A stretch of DNA of 30,200 nt from Nymphaea colorata (Eukaryota; Streptophyta; Magnoliopsida; Nymphaeales; Nymphaeaceae): NCBI RefSeq assembly GCF_008831285.2, contig NW_022205276.1, forward strand, positions 1-30,200, read 5' to 3'. The stretch's first letter is position 1. Every line of letters begins with the position of its first letter. The notes under the pieces were generated by a model, which was given only the letters and a program-made list of their open reading frames with translations, searched no databases and was not told where the DNA came from. Below are positions 21,367-30,200 of the stretch, piece after piece. A program made the translations under genes and the position numbers.

Positions 21367-22274
21367 ATGAGCCAAAGAATAAAAATAATAGACAATGAAA
21401 AGCTCCAGGCCTAAATCATCGGGATTATTCAAAGGTACGTTCCTTGCTATCGATTACTGCACTGACTTATTTTAGAAGGTTCGGAAACTTGATAGAGATT
21501 CATTTCAGGAATGGATTAATGATTATTTTCTTGAGATTGGGAAACTTTTTGGCCTTTCAGCTAAGGAACAGTTTATCAAGTAAGCTATGAGCCAATAGAA
21601 TTTCTCAGGAACAATCAAGAAAAATACACTGAAATAGATATCTGAATAGACCAAACAAGAGTTGCTCAAGCAAATAATAAAGACAAAAACAGAATTTGAT
21701 CTTCACCTTAGATTTTAAGAAGATGATAAGGGAAAATAAAAGCTAAGTAAATAAAATAATTCAGAAGACAAAGACAAGCATTTAGAAGATGATAAAGACA
21801 TTAAAAAGAATGAAAAGTATTTTTCGGAATCAGAAATGTAAGAATTGCACGCGCGTATGAAAAGTATGGAGAAATACATTGCCAAAATCTAAAACAATGC
21901 GAAGATGTTAAAAGACAGATGAGGAGATAGTATTAGCGGTAAAAGGCAGACTTTATGGAGTAGAGGGATAATAAATAGTACTAACTGAAGAATGAAATAG
22001 CAGAGCTTAAAGACTAGCTTGCATTTTAAAGAACAAAAAGGAAAAAGATACAATTAGAGTCCTAAGACAACGAATATAAATGTCGTTAGTTGCGAAGACA
22101 AGTAAATAACTATGAAAAATAAATTAGAGGCTCAAAGCAAGGTTACTAGAAGCTGAAGAATCTGAAGAGCATTATATTAAATAACTAGTTTCGAGAGAAT
22201 TGAAATTGGCAAGAAATGAAAAGAAGATGAAGATGAAGAGATATTACACGAATTATTAAGATTAAGATTAATGA
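21367..22274 (+). CDS. Coiled-coil protein of unknown function, with a small intron near the start
   Basis: The ATG at 21367 opens a short first exon (MSQRIKIIDNEKLQAQ) that ends at an AAAG/GTACG donor at 21434/21435. The second exon starts at about 21476 with KVRKLDRDSFQEW and continues as a Lys/Glu/Gln-rich helical protein, mostly coiled coil from about residue 90, to the TGA at 22272-22274. The joined exons are out of frame by one base, so one indel is expected near the junction; two more frame changes are needed near 21920 and 22150. No family recognised. The spacing is compact: 146 bp after SF3B1 and 85 bp before the kinase gene, all on the plus strand. Calling it coding rests on composition and continuity of sense in successive frames. 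Confidence 0.6.
21435..21475 (+). other. 41-nt intron in the coiled-coil gene
   Basis: Begins GTACG after AAAG and ends TTATTTTAG. Its donor is identical over nine bases' pattern (AAG/GTACG) to the kinesin intron. Without removal the first exon's frame meets a TGA inside it. The exact frame across the junction is off by one base, so the placement is probable, not certain. Confidence 0.6.
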
Positions 22275-22359
22275 TTTTTCTGGTGATTATGAGTATTTAT
22301 GATTTCAAACAAAAGAAGAAAGTGGTTTGGTTAGATTAGTGTTTATTATAATTTGAATT

Positions 22360-24170
22360 ATGAGTGACCCCTCTAAACTCATCGAGCAATTCTTGAAAAA
22401 AATGGGCTTTTAGACACTCTCAAAGCCTTTCGGCTTGAATCCAAGAGAGGTATGCCGAGCCAGAAGGGCGCAGCTTCGCAAATCGCCAACATCCATAAAT
22501 TAATCATTCCATCTGATGAGGAATCCCAGAATAAATTAAGATAGCATCTACAAAAAGCTGACCCAAAATACTTGAAACGCTTGTAGAAAGGATTAAAAGA
22601 CTTCCAAGATCTTTGAGCGAAGATAAAGCACAGTCAAGACTTAGGTAGCAAAAGTTTTTTAACAAATTAGTCGAAAAGGAAAGGGAAAAATACGAGCAGT
22701 ACAAGGAAAACATGGTCTCGTCGATGAACACACCTCAATTTTTAGATGAATCGCGATTTTACGAAAATTAATGGGAGGGCTAAAATGACCCAGGATTCGA
22801 AGTTTACGAATTCCCTAAGAGCGATTTTCCGAAAGTGATTAGAGAGATTCAAGCCATGCAACTCTCTAAAAACTATTAAAACATGTACGACGACGAATAT
22901 TAAGAGCAATAAAGAGGTTCCATATCCCGAAGCCTACTACAATAGTTGGCACCAGATAATTGATACCCGCAGCTACAACTCCTTCGACAAGATGCTAACG
23001 AGACTACCGCCGAATGTAGTCTTCGATAGTAAGAGTAAAGCATAATATTACGCCAGAAACTGACATCAACGATCCCTATCCTCTTTAATCGGAAGGAGTC
23101 GTCTATGATAGCCACGATCTTAAGGTCATCTTTGATAGAGAAAAAACAGGCTTCGAGGAGGAAAGATAGATGACAATCGTCATAAATGAAGTTTTAGCAG
23201 GCAGGTTCCAAATCGTAAGCGTTCTGGGTCAAGCTCAATTCGCAAAAGCCATAGAGGTCAAGGATCTTACTGCCGCTAACCAAAAACAAAGGTACTGTTT
23301 GAAGATGATTCACAATAAAAAAGAACTAATGGATCAGGCTTTGGATGAGATTAAATTGCTTAGATTTATTAAGGCGAATTGCAATCCAGACGAAGCTTGC
23401 CTAGTCAATATGATTGACTATTTCTACCATCGGGAACATCTAATGATCGTGACTGAAGTCTTGAAGGAGAGCCTTCTTGAGGCTTATTGTTCAAAGCCAG
23501 AATATTTCACACTGAGTAAAATTCAATCCATCACCAAGCAAATCTTAACTGCACTTGCCACTTGCATAGGCTTCACATCATTCACTACGACCTGAAGCCA
23601 GAAAACATCTTGATGAAGTCCTATACTAACTGTCTTATAAAGGTGATTGATATCGGATCAGGTGCATTCTTTCACGATGATCCCCAACTTTATGTCCAAC
23701 AAGATGCTACAGGGCACCTGAAGTCATCTTGGGATGTGAGATGACATAAAAGATCGATATATGGAGTCTTGGATGCATAATTGCTGAGCTTTATACTGGA
23801 AAATTTTGTTCGAAAGTGATGATGTAGTAGGAATGCTAGCAAGGATTCAAGGACTGAGAGGCCCATGGCCTTCATGGATGATTGAAAAAGGAAAAGAAGT
23901 GCATAAGTTCTTTACAAAAGAAATGATTCTGTTCGAAGAGGTCTGCGAAGAAGTTGGAGAATAAGTGGATGGTCATCGTAAAAAGAGAAAAACAGGATTT
24001 TGCAGAATATATACACCAAAATGACTAATTTGAAGGCAAGGATAAAGTCAAACAATAAGAACTTTATAGACTTCCTGAGCAAATGTCTCAAAATCGATCC
24101 AAGTGCCCGCATGAGTGCGAAATAGGCTCTATCGCATCCATTCATAACAGAACTAATTGCTGATGATTGA
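22360..24170 (+). CDS. LisH-domain DYRK-family protein kinase, plant type (frame broken)
   Basis: Ser/Thr (dual-specificity) kinase. The N-terminus starts MSDPSKLIEQFLKKMGF and, after a one-base change in a T run near 22413, continues as a LisH dimerisation motif (LDTLKAFRLES). A linker with FDREKTGFEEER leads into the kinase domain at about 23170-24170. The Gly loop is LGQAQFAKA, followed by the catalytic Lys in YCLKMIH, DEIKLLRF, catalytic loop HYDLKPENIL, DIGSG for DFG, YRAPEVILG, IDIWSLGC and GMLARIQG. The motif order and the lead-in match what I recall of the plant DYRK subfamily, which also has LisH-like N-termini. The HRD aspartate is kept (HYD), so activity is plausible. Frame changes are needed near 22413, 22610, 22915, 23050, 23565, 23703, 23812 and 24018. 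Most fit a one-base loss; those checked restore family motifs exactly. Converges with the next gene, 33 bp between stops. Confidence 0.85.
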
Positions 24171-24203
24171 TGTATTGGTAGGATTATGTAAGCATATAAG
24201 ATA

Positions 24204-25119
24204 TCATTGGGTAGCATAGATACTGCTTTCTTCTTCTATAATAGTCGACATTTTATATGTAGCTGATTTGGGCATTGGTAGTTCTTTCCAGTTAAAAGTT
24301 ACTCCAAGGTATTGGGTTTGGATATAAGGAGCTAAAGACACTGTATCTCTGCTTAAATATTTTTTCAATTATCTAGTTTATGCCTTCTCATTGTTCACAT
24401 AGAGAGAAATTGTATTTTATGCTCGGTTTATTTACACCTTAAGCTTAGTATTCACCTATATGACATCTGCTGCTTTTGTATTGTACTCTTTGGCTATTTT
24501 ATAGGTGAAGGAATCCTAATAATCAGCTCCTTTGCTTTGGAATTTTTTGATTGTTTCTAATGATTCACAACGCCAATTATGAACTCACATCCATTTTTCG
24601 GTTCATATGATGAAATTTAAATCTAAAAGAAGAAGATTCCAAATATGGGGATGTGCTGCCTAAACAGGATTTGAAATTTACTATTATCTTACCCGTTCCT
24701 TATATACTAGCTTGATAAGAATTATTTTACTTTTCGCTAACCTTGGTGTAGTATTGATAGATTGGTTTTCCAATATCTTCATTTAGTTTTTCCACACATC
24801 ATCGATGGTAAGGAATATTTCTTTTGGAGTCTTCATATCCATGAATTTATTTCTAATCGATGAGAGTTCTTTCAATAGATCGTCCTATATAGGGCTTCGC
24901 TTACCATGGCTAGTGGTTCTTCTTCGTTCTGTGGGTCATCTTATGTTGGAAACCCATTTTATTAAGGACGTGCTGACAGATTAAAGTTCACATCTTATTA
25001 ATGTACTGTGCTAGAATTAGCTTACCGTTCTCCTGCATAATTTATAAGTCTTCTATCGCATGCCTGTCGCTTATTTTATCAGTCATACAGCATACATTTG
25101 AGCAAATTTCCTGGCCCAT
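24204..25119 (-). CDS. Unknown protein with an MGQEICS N-terminus (frame broken)
   Basis: The reverse-strand ATG at 25117-25119 begins MGQEICSNVCC, a pattern suited to N-myristoylation with neighbouring palmitoylated cysteines, so a membrane-tethered protein is likely. An acidic Gln-rich segment (DDPQNEEEPL) follows, then a helical part (KELSSIRNKFMDMKTPKE), and a C-terminal beta-like region (RAQNTISLYVNN, then APYIQTQYLGVTFNW) ending at the TGA 24204-24206. The last region faintly recalls a SPRY/B30.2 or other beta-sandwich fold, but I would not call it. Roughly four one-base frame changes are needed, near 24980, 24890, 24790 and 24560. The gene is convergent with the LisH-DYRK kinase (33 bp) and divergent from the carboxypeptidase (86 bp between starts). 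Confidence 0.5.
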
Positions 25120-25205
25120 GAGCTATACTTAATAAAATTATTATTATTCTAATAATCGTCAAAGGTAAAGGTCTTTTGATTTTTCCAAAAAAGTTAATTC
25201 TTGTA

Positions 25206-27220
25206 ATGGGGAATAAATGTATTCAATGCCTATAAATCAATTTTTAATAAATGTAATAAGAAAACATCAAAATCGGCTAGGAAGATTCCGATAATGATGA
25301 AGGATTTATCGTCAATCCAGTCGAGATCAAATAGAAAGAGGCCTTTAAGCTTAATACCCAACTCCAGGCAAGACCCAACGATTACCAGGCGCGGTATATT
25401 TCAGCTAACCAACTTTTGAGGTATCGATCGAACTATTTTAGAAGATAAGCTCAAGAACTAGTCAACTCATATCCTCATTTCGCGAGATAGGATATAACCA
25501 ATAATGAATACGTGCCTAAGAAAAAAGTCAAAGAAGGTGTCATGCATCCCGATTAAAGATATTTTAGTAACAAAAACTATCGTCTAGTTTATCAAAGAAA
25601 TAATAAAAGAATCGAAAAAGACGATGCCTATACGCGTATCTACTTTCTAACTTAGAAAATGATGTAGCTCTTTCCAGTGTTGTCAGTTATTCCTCAGATA
25701 ATTATTCGCTCATTAAAAATTGGGAAATGAGAGAAGGAAATTAATAACTTGTATTTTAGTCCAGGTTTTAAAGTGGAAATCTTGCATTGGCCTATAAAAG
25801 CTTGACATAAACAAATAGCTATATTCTGTTCATGCAAAATGATACAAATTCTAAAGGGTATAATAAATGGTTTTACTTCGCAGTCAAAAATGCAAAGAAA
25901 AATGTAACGTATACATTATCCATTGTAAATTTCCGCAAATACTTTGCATTTTTTAAGCAGGGAATGAAGGTGACCAAATTTTCTCAAAAAGACCACAAGC
26001 AAACTGGAAATGGATGGAGTAGATGTGGTAAAAATATTCAATTCTATCGATCCCAACTTTCTAACTTGACTAATCCTGATCAAAACCTTTATTACACTCT
26101 TAGTTTTGAGATTACCTTCTAGCATGAAAACGATGTGACCTTTTTCTCACTGCTTCCACCATATTCATATAGCAAATTGATTAATTTTCTACAATAGGCA
26201 AAATCTTCTTCAAAATAGAGGGAAAATTTTAAGTTTTAAATGAACACTATTGCATATTCTCTTGGGAATACTCAAGTTCCGTATGTTACAATATCATCCA
26301 ACTAACAGCCGAAAAAGAATATAGTCATTTTGGCAAGGCAGCATCCTGGAGAGGTTTGGTCTTCCTATCTTATAGAGTCTATCATACGCGAATTGATGAG
26401 AGATTCAAACGTGGAAAAGGAGTGGCTTCTAAAAAACTACACTTTTCGCATTTTTCCAATGATCAACGTTGATGGAGTTATCTATGGTAATTTTCGATGT
26501 GATTTAAGTGGAATGGACTTGAATCGATGCTGGAAATATCCAAATAAGCTAATACACCCTCATCTCCTTGCCATAAAGTAAGAAATACTTCGACTATCTT
26601 CCGAAGAGGAGATTGTTTGCTGTATGGATATGCACTCTCATAGTAAAGACTATAACATCTTCGCCTACTGTTGCAAGACTGATGTTGATGGTAGGGTCCT
26701 CCCTTATCTTTTTTCAAGAATGACTCCACTTTTTCATTTTCCTTCTTGCACTTTTGGCATATCTAAGTATAAGGAAACAACAGCTAGAGCAACGATTTAT
26801 GATATTTCAAGGACAAACGATGTCTTAACTATCGAATCATCCTTTTTCGCTTTTAACAGTCCTTTTAAGACAGTCCATCCAAGCATATTTCTCAATTTTG
26901 CCAATGCCCTTCTCAAGGCTTTTAAGTATTATTATTCAAAGTCAAAGGAGTATATGGAAGCTGCTGAGGCATTGCCGAAGGCTATGGCTGAAGTTGACGA
27001 ACAGAGGAGCAAAAATAAGAATCTTTTTGATGAAGAATCAGGCTCTGATTCTGAACCTGAGTGTGACTAAATTGCCATGACAGAGAAAATTGGAAAAATT
27101 CTACCTAAATGCCCAGTAGTAGAGGTCGCTTTTGGAATAATCAAAGATGATAAGGAAAAAGAAGAAGCAAAACCAAAATAGCTTTCACCAATAAAAAAGT
27201 CTTTAAAAAGCCACAAGTGA
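25206..27220 (+). CDS. Cytosolic carboxypeptidase, M14 family (CCP/AGBL), probable tubulin deglutamylase
   Basis: Zinc carboxypeptidase of the Nna1/CCP group, which removes Glu from tubulin side chains or C-termini; the motif NVDGVIYGNFRCDLSG is closest to CCP5/CCP6-like members. The start at 25206 (MGNKCIQC) gives a putative myristoyl/palmitoyl anchor. The CCP N-terminal beta domain appears as LVFQSRFQSGNLALA; zinc ligands are H and E in RQHPGEVWSS (about residue 379) and H in DMHSHSKDYN; the catalytic Glu is in LTIESSFF (about residue 543); substrate-pocket DLNRCW is present. The C-terminus is acidic (DEESGSDSEPECD). One frame change is needed near 25670; the remaining 1.5 kb is clean to the TGA at 27218-27220. 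Another one-base change near 27196 would extend the protein. Fits a cell rich in cilia with modified tubulin. Confidence 0.88.
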
Positions 27221-27850
27221 AAAGACCAAAATAGTCAAGACTATTTGAGAGAAGTACGATATAAATGTAGCCTGTACGAAAAGATGATGGAAAAATCCCC
27301 ATGATAGCAGGGAGATCACAGATGATCGGCCAGAACCCGCTTCCTTTAGAAAAGTTGAAGAGATCTGAAAGAAGCAAAAAAGAAGAGAAAAAAGATTCAA
27401 CAGCTCAATAGTCTCAACTGGTGCTTCATCTTGGAAACGATAGGAGAAATTAATCATTATAGCTTCCTATAGCTCGAACAAGCATGCAAAAAAACTTTCT
27501 TACAACTGGGTTTAGATAGACGATTAGAGATAAAGGAGTTGTTCGTTATGAGCTTCATTATAAGTATTAGAAGCGATAGTAAGAAGAATTTCCCTACTTT
27601 GTGTTCTTTCAGATCGGAAAAAAGAAGTTCATTTGGAGAAGCTAAGAAGAATCCATCCAACTCCATCTCAAGAGAAAGAGCAATCGTTTGTTACCAGCCA
27701 ACATTGGTGGTGAATAAAAAATTAGACACAATGTAAAGGTTGAGAGAAAGGCAAAAGAACTCTAGCGATTTAGTAGCATCGATCTGGAAGAAGAATGTAA
27801 CAGTCGATAATTAGCTTCCTTTAAGAAGCATTTTCTATGGTGGGCTTTGA
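27221..27850 (+). other. Coding-like segment after the carboxypeptidase, frame uncertain
   Basis: Two plus-strand frames stay open here. One connects back to the carboxypeptidase through a one-base change in the A6 run at about 27196 (VFKKPQVKRPKQ and onward) and has no TGA until 27985-27987. The other, open from about 27430, has a Ser/Lys-rich character (RSEKRSSFGEAKK, IWKKNVTVDNQLP) and ends at the TGA 27848-27850. Either could be a basic C-terminal extension of the carboxypeptidase or a separate small gene. With a single stop codon, long chance frames are common, so I cannot choose. From 27851 to 28213 I see only AT-rich spacer between convergent genes. Confidence 0.35.
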
Positions 27851-28213
27851 TTTTTAATATCACTTTAAAAGGAAATATTAATAGCAAATAAACACATAAT
27901 CGATATATATCTATCCATTTTTGCAAGTTTTCCATCATGATTAGACATATCTGCTAGTCTTGCTGCAGTTTAAAAGTTTTTCCATGATTGAAAGAATTTT
28001 AGCTTAAACATATATGAAGAATGAATTCAATATGAATTTCTAAATCAAACCCTTGCCATTTGTTGCAGCGTATTCCTTTCGAATTCCTCAAAGGCTAGTT
28101 TTACAGCATAGTTATATTATGGCTCAACTTTTATTTCTTTTTTACTTTTTCTTTCACTGTATAGGGAACCTTGATATCGCGGTATCGAGTCTACTACTAA
28201 TAGACTGTTTTCT

Positions 28214-29020
28214 TCACCCCAAGACTTTACCTAGATCGCCCTTCCACTTCTGTCTCGGGACCATTTCTTTGTATGCCTACTTTTCCATTCTAAATTATAT
28301 CTTGTCCTGTTAGAACTACTGTTCTATAGTCCTAACTTGCTCCTTTTGAATTTGCAATGCCCGAGTCTTTATCTTTTCCTGCTTGTCTCGAATGGACTGG
28401 AGCTGGACTGGCTCACACCGATCAATAATCTTCTCGAGCATGGGGAATTGATCTTGGCTGATGTCCTGCTCTTTTTTGTATTTCCATGGGGTGGAAAAAG
28501 GGAGATAATGGTCAGCAGGGATTTTGAAAGTATTCATTACATTGCGGATGTGGTTTTACCTCTCAGTGATCATTTCCGGAATCTTGATCGAATCCGTCTT
28601 TGTTCCCAAGATTATGACTGACTTGGAAGGAAGATAGCCAAAGATATTAGTAATTTGCAACAGATTTTTCGAGAGCTGTTCAGCATCTCCCATGAAGGAT
28701 TAAGTAAGGATGATGGATCTGATATGGCTAGCATTCTGATTTTGGAATGCCCTCAAGATTTCTATTTCCACTTTGTTTCTGATGTCGGCATCTGAGATTT
28801 GGAGTCGTGTATCTCCAAAGCCGATAGTATCGATATGGAGAAAACTTCTGCTCATCTTGGGTGCAATCTATCTGTGCATGTGGATGTTAGTTGTTGTGGA
28901 GGCACCTTTGGCAAAGTCACCGCAGACAATCGATTCGTCGCCTGTGAGGAGCTTGATGCTGCTGGATTTGCCTGTCTGAGTGGCGCCGAACCAGATGAGG
29001 ATATCGGGATTTTTCATCAT
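28214..29020 (-). CDS. AIG1-type (GIMAP/IAN-like) P-loop GTPase
   Basis: An intact 268-codon frame from ATG 29018-29020 to TGA 28214-28216, with TAA/TAG as Gln. The G domain begins almost at residue 1: G1 is GATQTGKSS (12-20), a Thr-rich G2 STTTN (41-45), G3 DTIGFGDT (64-71) and G4 GTKTD (139-143). The G1 to G3 arrangement with DTxGFxDT is typical of the AIG1/septin-like branch of TRAFAC GTPases. The C-terminal third (about 195-265) is a charged, Gln-rich helix (LQSIRDKQEKIKTR) without a membrane segment. AIG1 relatives assemble on membranes and act in trafficking or stress responses in plants and animals; a ciliate role is unknown. It needs no frame correction, unlike its neighbours. Confidence 0.85.
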
Positions 29021-29539
29021 GTGTAGAAATAAGTATAAAATTCAAGACATAATATATTGACTAATGGTTTACATATAAACGGAAAATAGCATGAGTTTGA
29101 CTCATGATGAGATAAGGATTAAAATATGCAATTGCTGCTTTCAAAGCAGCATTTTTCAATCATAAAAATAAGCTTTTTCTTTATTTTTTTCCATGATTTT
29201 TGTTGCTTTCATGCCATAACTTTATTATTAATCAGCAATAATAACTTAATGCTGGTTTGATTAGATATTAATCAGACAATTATAACATTGGGAAGGGTTT
29301 GATACACTATATATATCTTTTGCTGGTTTGTAAGCATACTATATGAAGATTATTTCTTTTTTTAATAATAATGGTCTATTATGGTAATAAATGAATAAAA
29401 GCTGAATAATTTTGTAGCGAGCCAATACTTATAGGATTGATGTTCATGTGAACCTGCAATTTACAAAGGAAAGCTATGATAATTATTGAAAACTCAAGTA
29501 AAAAAAAAGTATTATAATTAGAAAACATCCATTATCAAA
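29021..29539. other. Divergent intergenic region with inverted repeats
   Basis: About 520 bp of AT-rich DNA between the starts of the AIG1 GTPase (-) and the RING/U-box gene (+), so it should carry both promoters. It contains a perfect 9-bp hairpin, TGCTGCTTT-C-AAAGCAGCA (29133-29151), a smaller ATGAGT-TTG-ACTCAT (29091-29105), a TGATTA...TAATCA pair at about 29268-29284, and two copies of GCTGGTTTG (about 29251 and 29321). No coding frame is convincing. Confidence 0.6.
29133..29151. repeat. Perfect 9-bp inverted repeat
   Basis: TGCTGCTTT and AAAGCAGCA separated by one C. Followed by a T-rich stretch. It lies between divergent genes about 115 bp upstream of the AIG1 start, so a protein-binding palindrome is more plausible than a terminator. 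Confidence 0.6.
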
Positions 29540-30015
29540 ATGTCAAGGTCAGAGTCAGAAATTTCCTCTCGCACTATTGATTTAATGAAAAATGACCTTC
29601 TTTGCCCTATTGGCCTCACTTTAATTTAGGATCCAGCCCTCCTGACCCTTGTGGACATACATTTTAGAGGAGAAACATCATCTAGGCTTTAAGAAGGACT
29701 CCATACTGTCCGTTATGTAAATAATATTCCTCGCCAAGCAAAATTGTTAAAAATTACATGGCCTCGCAGCAAATTGCCAGACTTAAGAACATTTAACAAC
29801 GAAAAAGCAATATGATTCGGAAAAGAGGAGATATAAAAGGAATAACCAGAAAGGAGAGAAGGGCAAAGACAAAGACAAAGACCAATATAAAGATCAAGAC
29901 AACAAGAACAAATGAGAATAAGAGAATAATAGGCCTAAGTCAGGTAGTATCCAATAAGGGCTTGTGGATAAAACTTGGTTTAGGTGTTTTGTTGCCTTAA
30001 ATGGAGCTGTGTTGA
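29540..30015 (+). CDS. RING/U-box-like zinc-finger protein next to the right telomere (frame broken)
   Basis: The ATG at 29540 leads through LMKNDLLCPIGLTLIQDPALL; after a one-base change in a C run at about 29646 the protein continues PCGHTFQRRNII, then YCPLCKQYSS. This is the layout of a RING-HC or U-box E3 ligase domain: CPI, then DPxxxPCGHTF, then CPLC. Two zinc positions are altered. The second Cys of the first pair is Gly (CPIG), as in U-boxes, and the Cys after HTF is Gln (TTTTAG, read as Phe-Gln). The C-terminal half is Lys/Thr/Gln-rich and its frame is uncertain; the frame shown ends at the TGA 30013-30015. Expected role is ubiquitin transfer with an E2 enzyme. The stop lies about 100 bp from the telomere. 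Confidence 0.65.
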
Positions 30016-30118
30016 CTAATTGCAGAAATAACAGAAATAATGATGAAGATGGTGAAAATGATTATCGATGATCATAATCTGATCTAATATATATCCACCC
30101 AATATTATTCGTATTTGA

Positions 30119-30200
30119 GGGGTTGGGGTTGGGGTTGGGGTTGGGGTTGGGGTTGGGGTTGGGGTTGGGGTTGGGGTTGGGGTTGGGGTTGGGGTTGGGT
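30119..30200. repeat. Right telomere, GGGGTT repeat
   Basis: About 13 uninterrupted copies of GGGGTT run to the end of the sequence, closing with a GGGT remnant. It is the G-rich complement of the left tract and is joined directly to AT-rich subtelomeric DNA, with no long subtelomeric repeat. Confirms a linear chromosome about 30.0 kb long without its telomeres. Confidence 0.97.

Noticed and set aside
5899-24170. Explaining the frame changes as many tiny introns
   Set aside because: At sites that can be aligned to conserved motifs (DYRK near 23565, 23703 and 23812) the two frames abut with no extra residues, so one base is missing and no 15-40 nt insertion exists.
22360-24170. A functional link between the LisH-DYRK kinase and SF3B1 on the same chromosome, because DYRK1A phosphorylates SF3B1 TP sites in animals
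   Set aside because: This DYRK belongs to a different subfamily, and physical linkage in ciliate macronuclei says little about shared function.
1-30200. tRNA, rRNA, transposon or viral genes
   Set aside because: I saw no cloverleaf-type sequence with the B-box pattern, no rRNA core motif, and no transposase, integrase or reverse-transcriptase motif in the frames I translated; this was by eye, not by profile search.

Overview
This window looks like one complete macronuclear chromosome of a ciliate. It begins with a CCCCAA telomere tract (1-93), ends with the complementary GGGGTT tract (30119-30200), and the space between is packed with genes on both strands. Glutamine is encoded by TAA and TAG as well as CAA/CAG, and TGA is the only stop. 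The SF3B1 gene shows this clearly: 1024 codons read without a break only if TAA and TAG are Gln at conserved positions. The telomere repeat is of the Tetrahymena/Paramecium (oligohymenophorean) type. The few introns I can place are tiny (20 and 41 nt, possibly 27 nt). I do not name a genus; the genes are less AT-rich than I would expect for Tetrahymena or Paramecium.

Layout, left to right: telomere; subtelomeric pseudokinase-like gene (+, 235-1615 or further); small HMG-box protein (+, 2425-2874); unknown basic/coiled protein (-, 2950-5480); two tandem FAAH-like amidases (-, 5899-7682 and 7738-9660); a 335-bp divergent spacer; a ~2000-residue kinesin-12/KIF15-like motor (+, 9996-15976); a small membrane protein (-, 16017-16487); an Rh/ammonium-transporter family protein (+, 16659-18049); SF3B1 (+, 18146-21220); a coiled-coil protein (+, 21367-22274); a LisH-DYRK kinase of the plant type (+, 22360-24170); an unknown protein starting MGQEIC (-, 24204-25119); a cytosolic M14 carboxypeptidase (+, 25206-27220, with further open sequence to 27850); an AIG1-type GTPase (-, 28214-29020); a RING/U-box-like protein (+, 29540-30015); telomere. 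Intergenic gaps are short: 33, 40 and 75 bp between convergent pairs and about 85-170 bp between many others.

The genes do not form an obvious operon-like system. They read as a normal mixed set of eukaryotic housekeeping, cytoskeletal (kinesin-12, tubulin-deglutamylase-type carboxypeptidase), signalling and membrane genes. Four proteins begin with MGN or MGQ, some followed by Cys, which suggests lipid-anchored N-termini.

The main oddity is that most genes need one or more single-base frame changes to keep a conserved protein in register, whereas the HMG-box, SF3B1 and AIG1 genes (about 4.3 kb) need none. Many changes fit a one-base loss in a short homopolymer, so uncorrected assembly indels are a serious possibility, with real gene decay or recoding as alternatives. 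Start and end coordinates of broken genes are those of the outermost supported codons.
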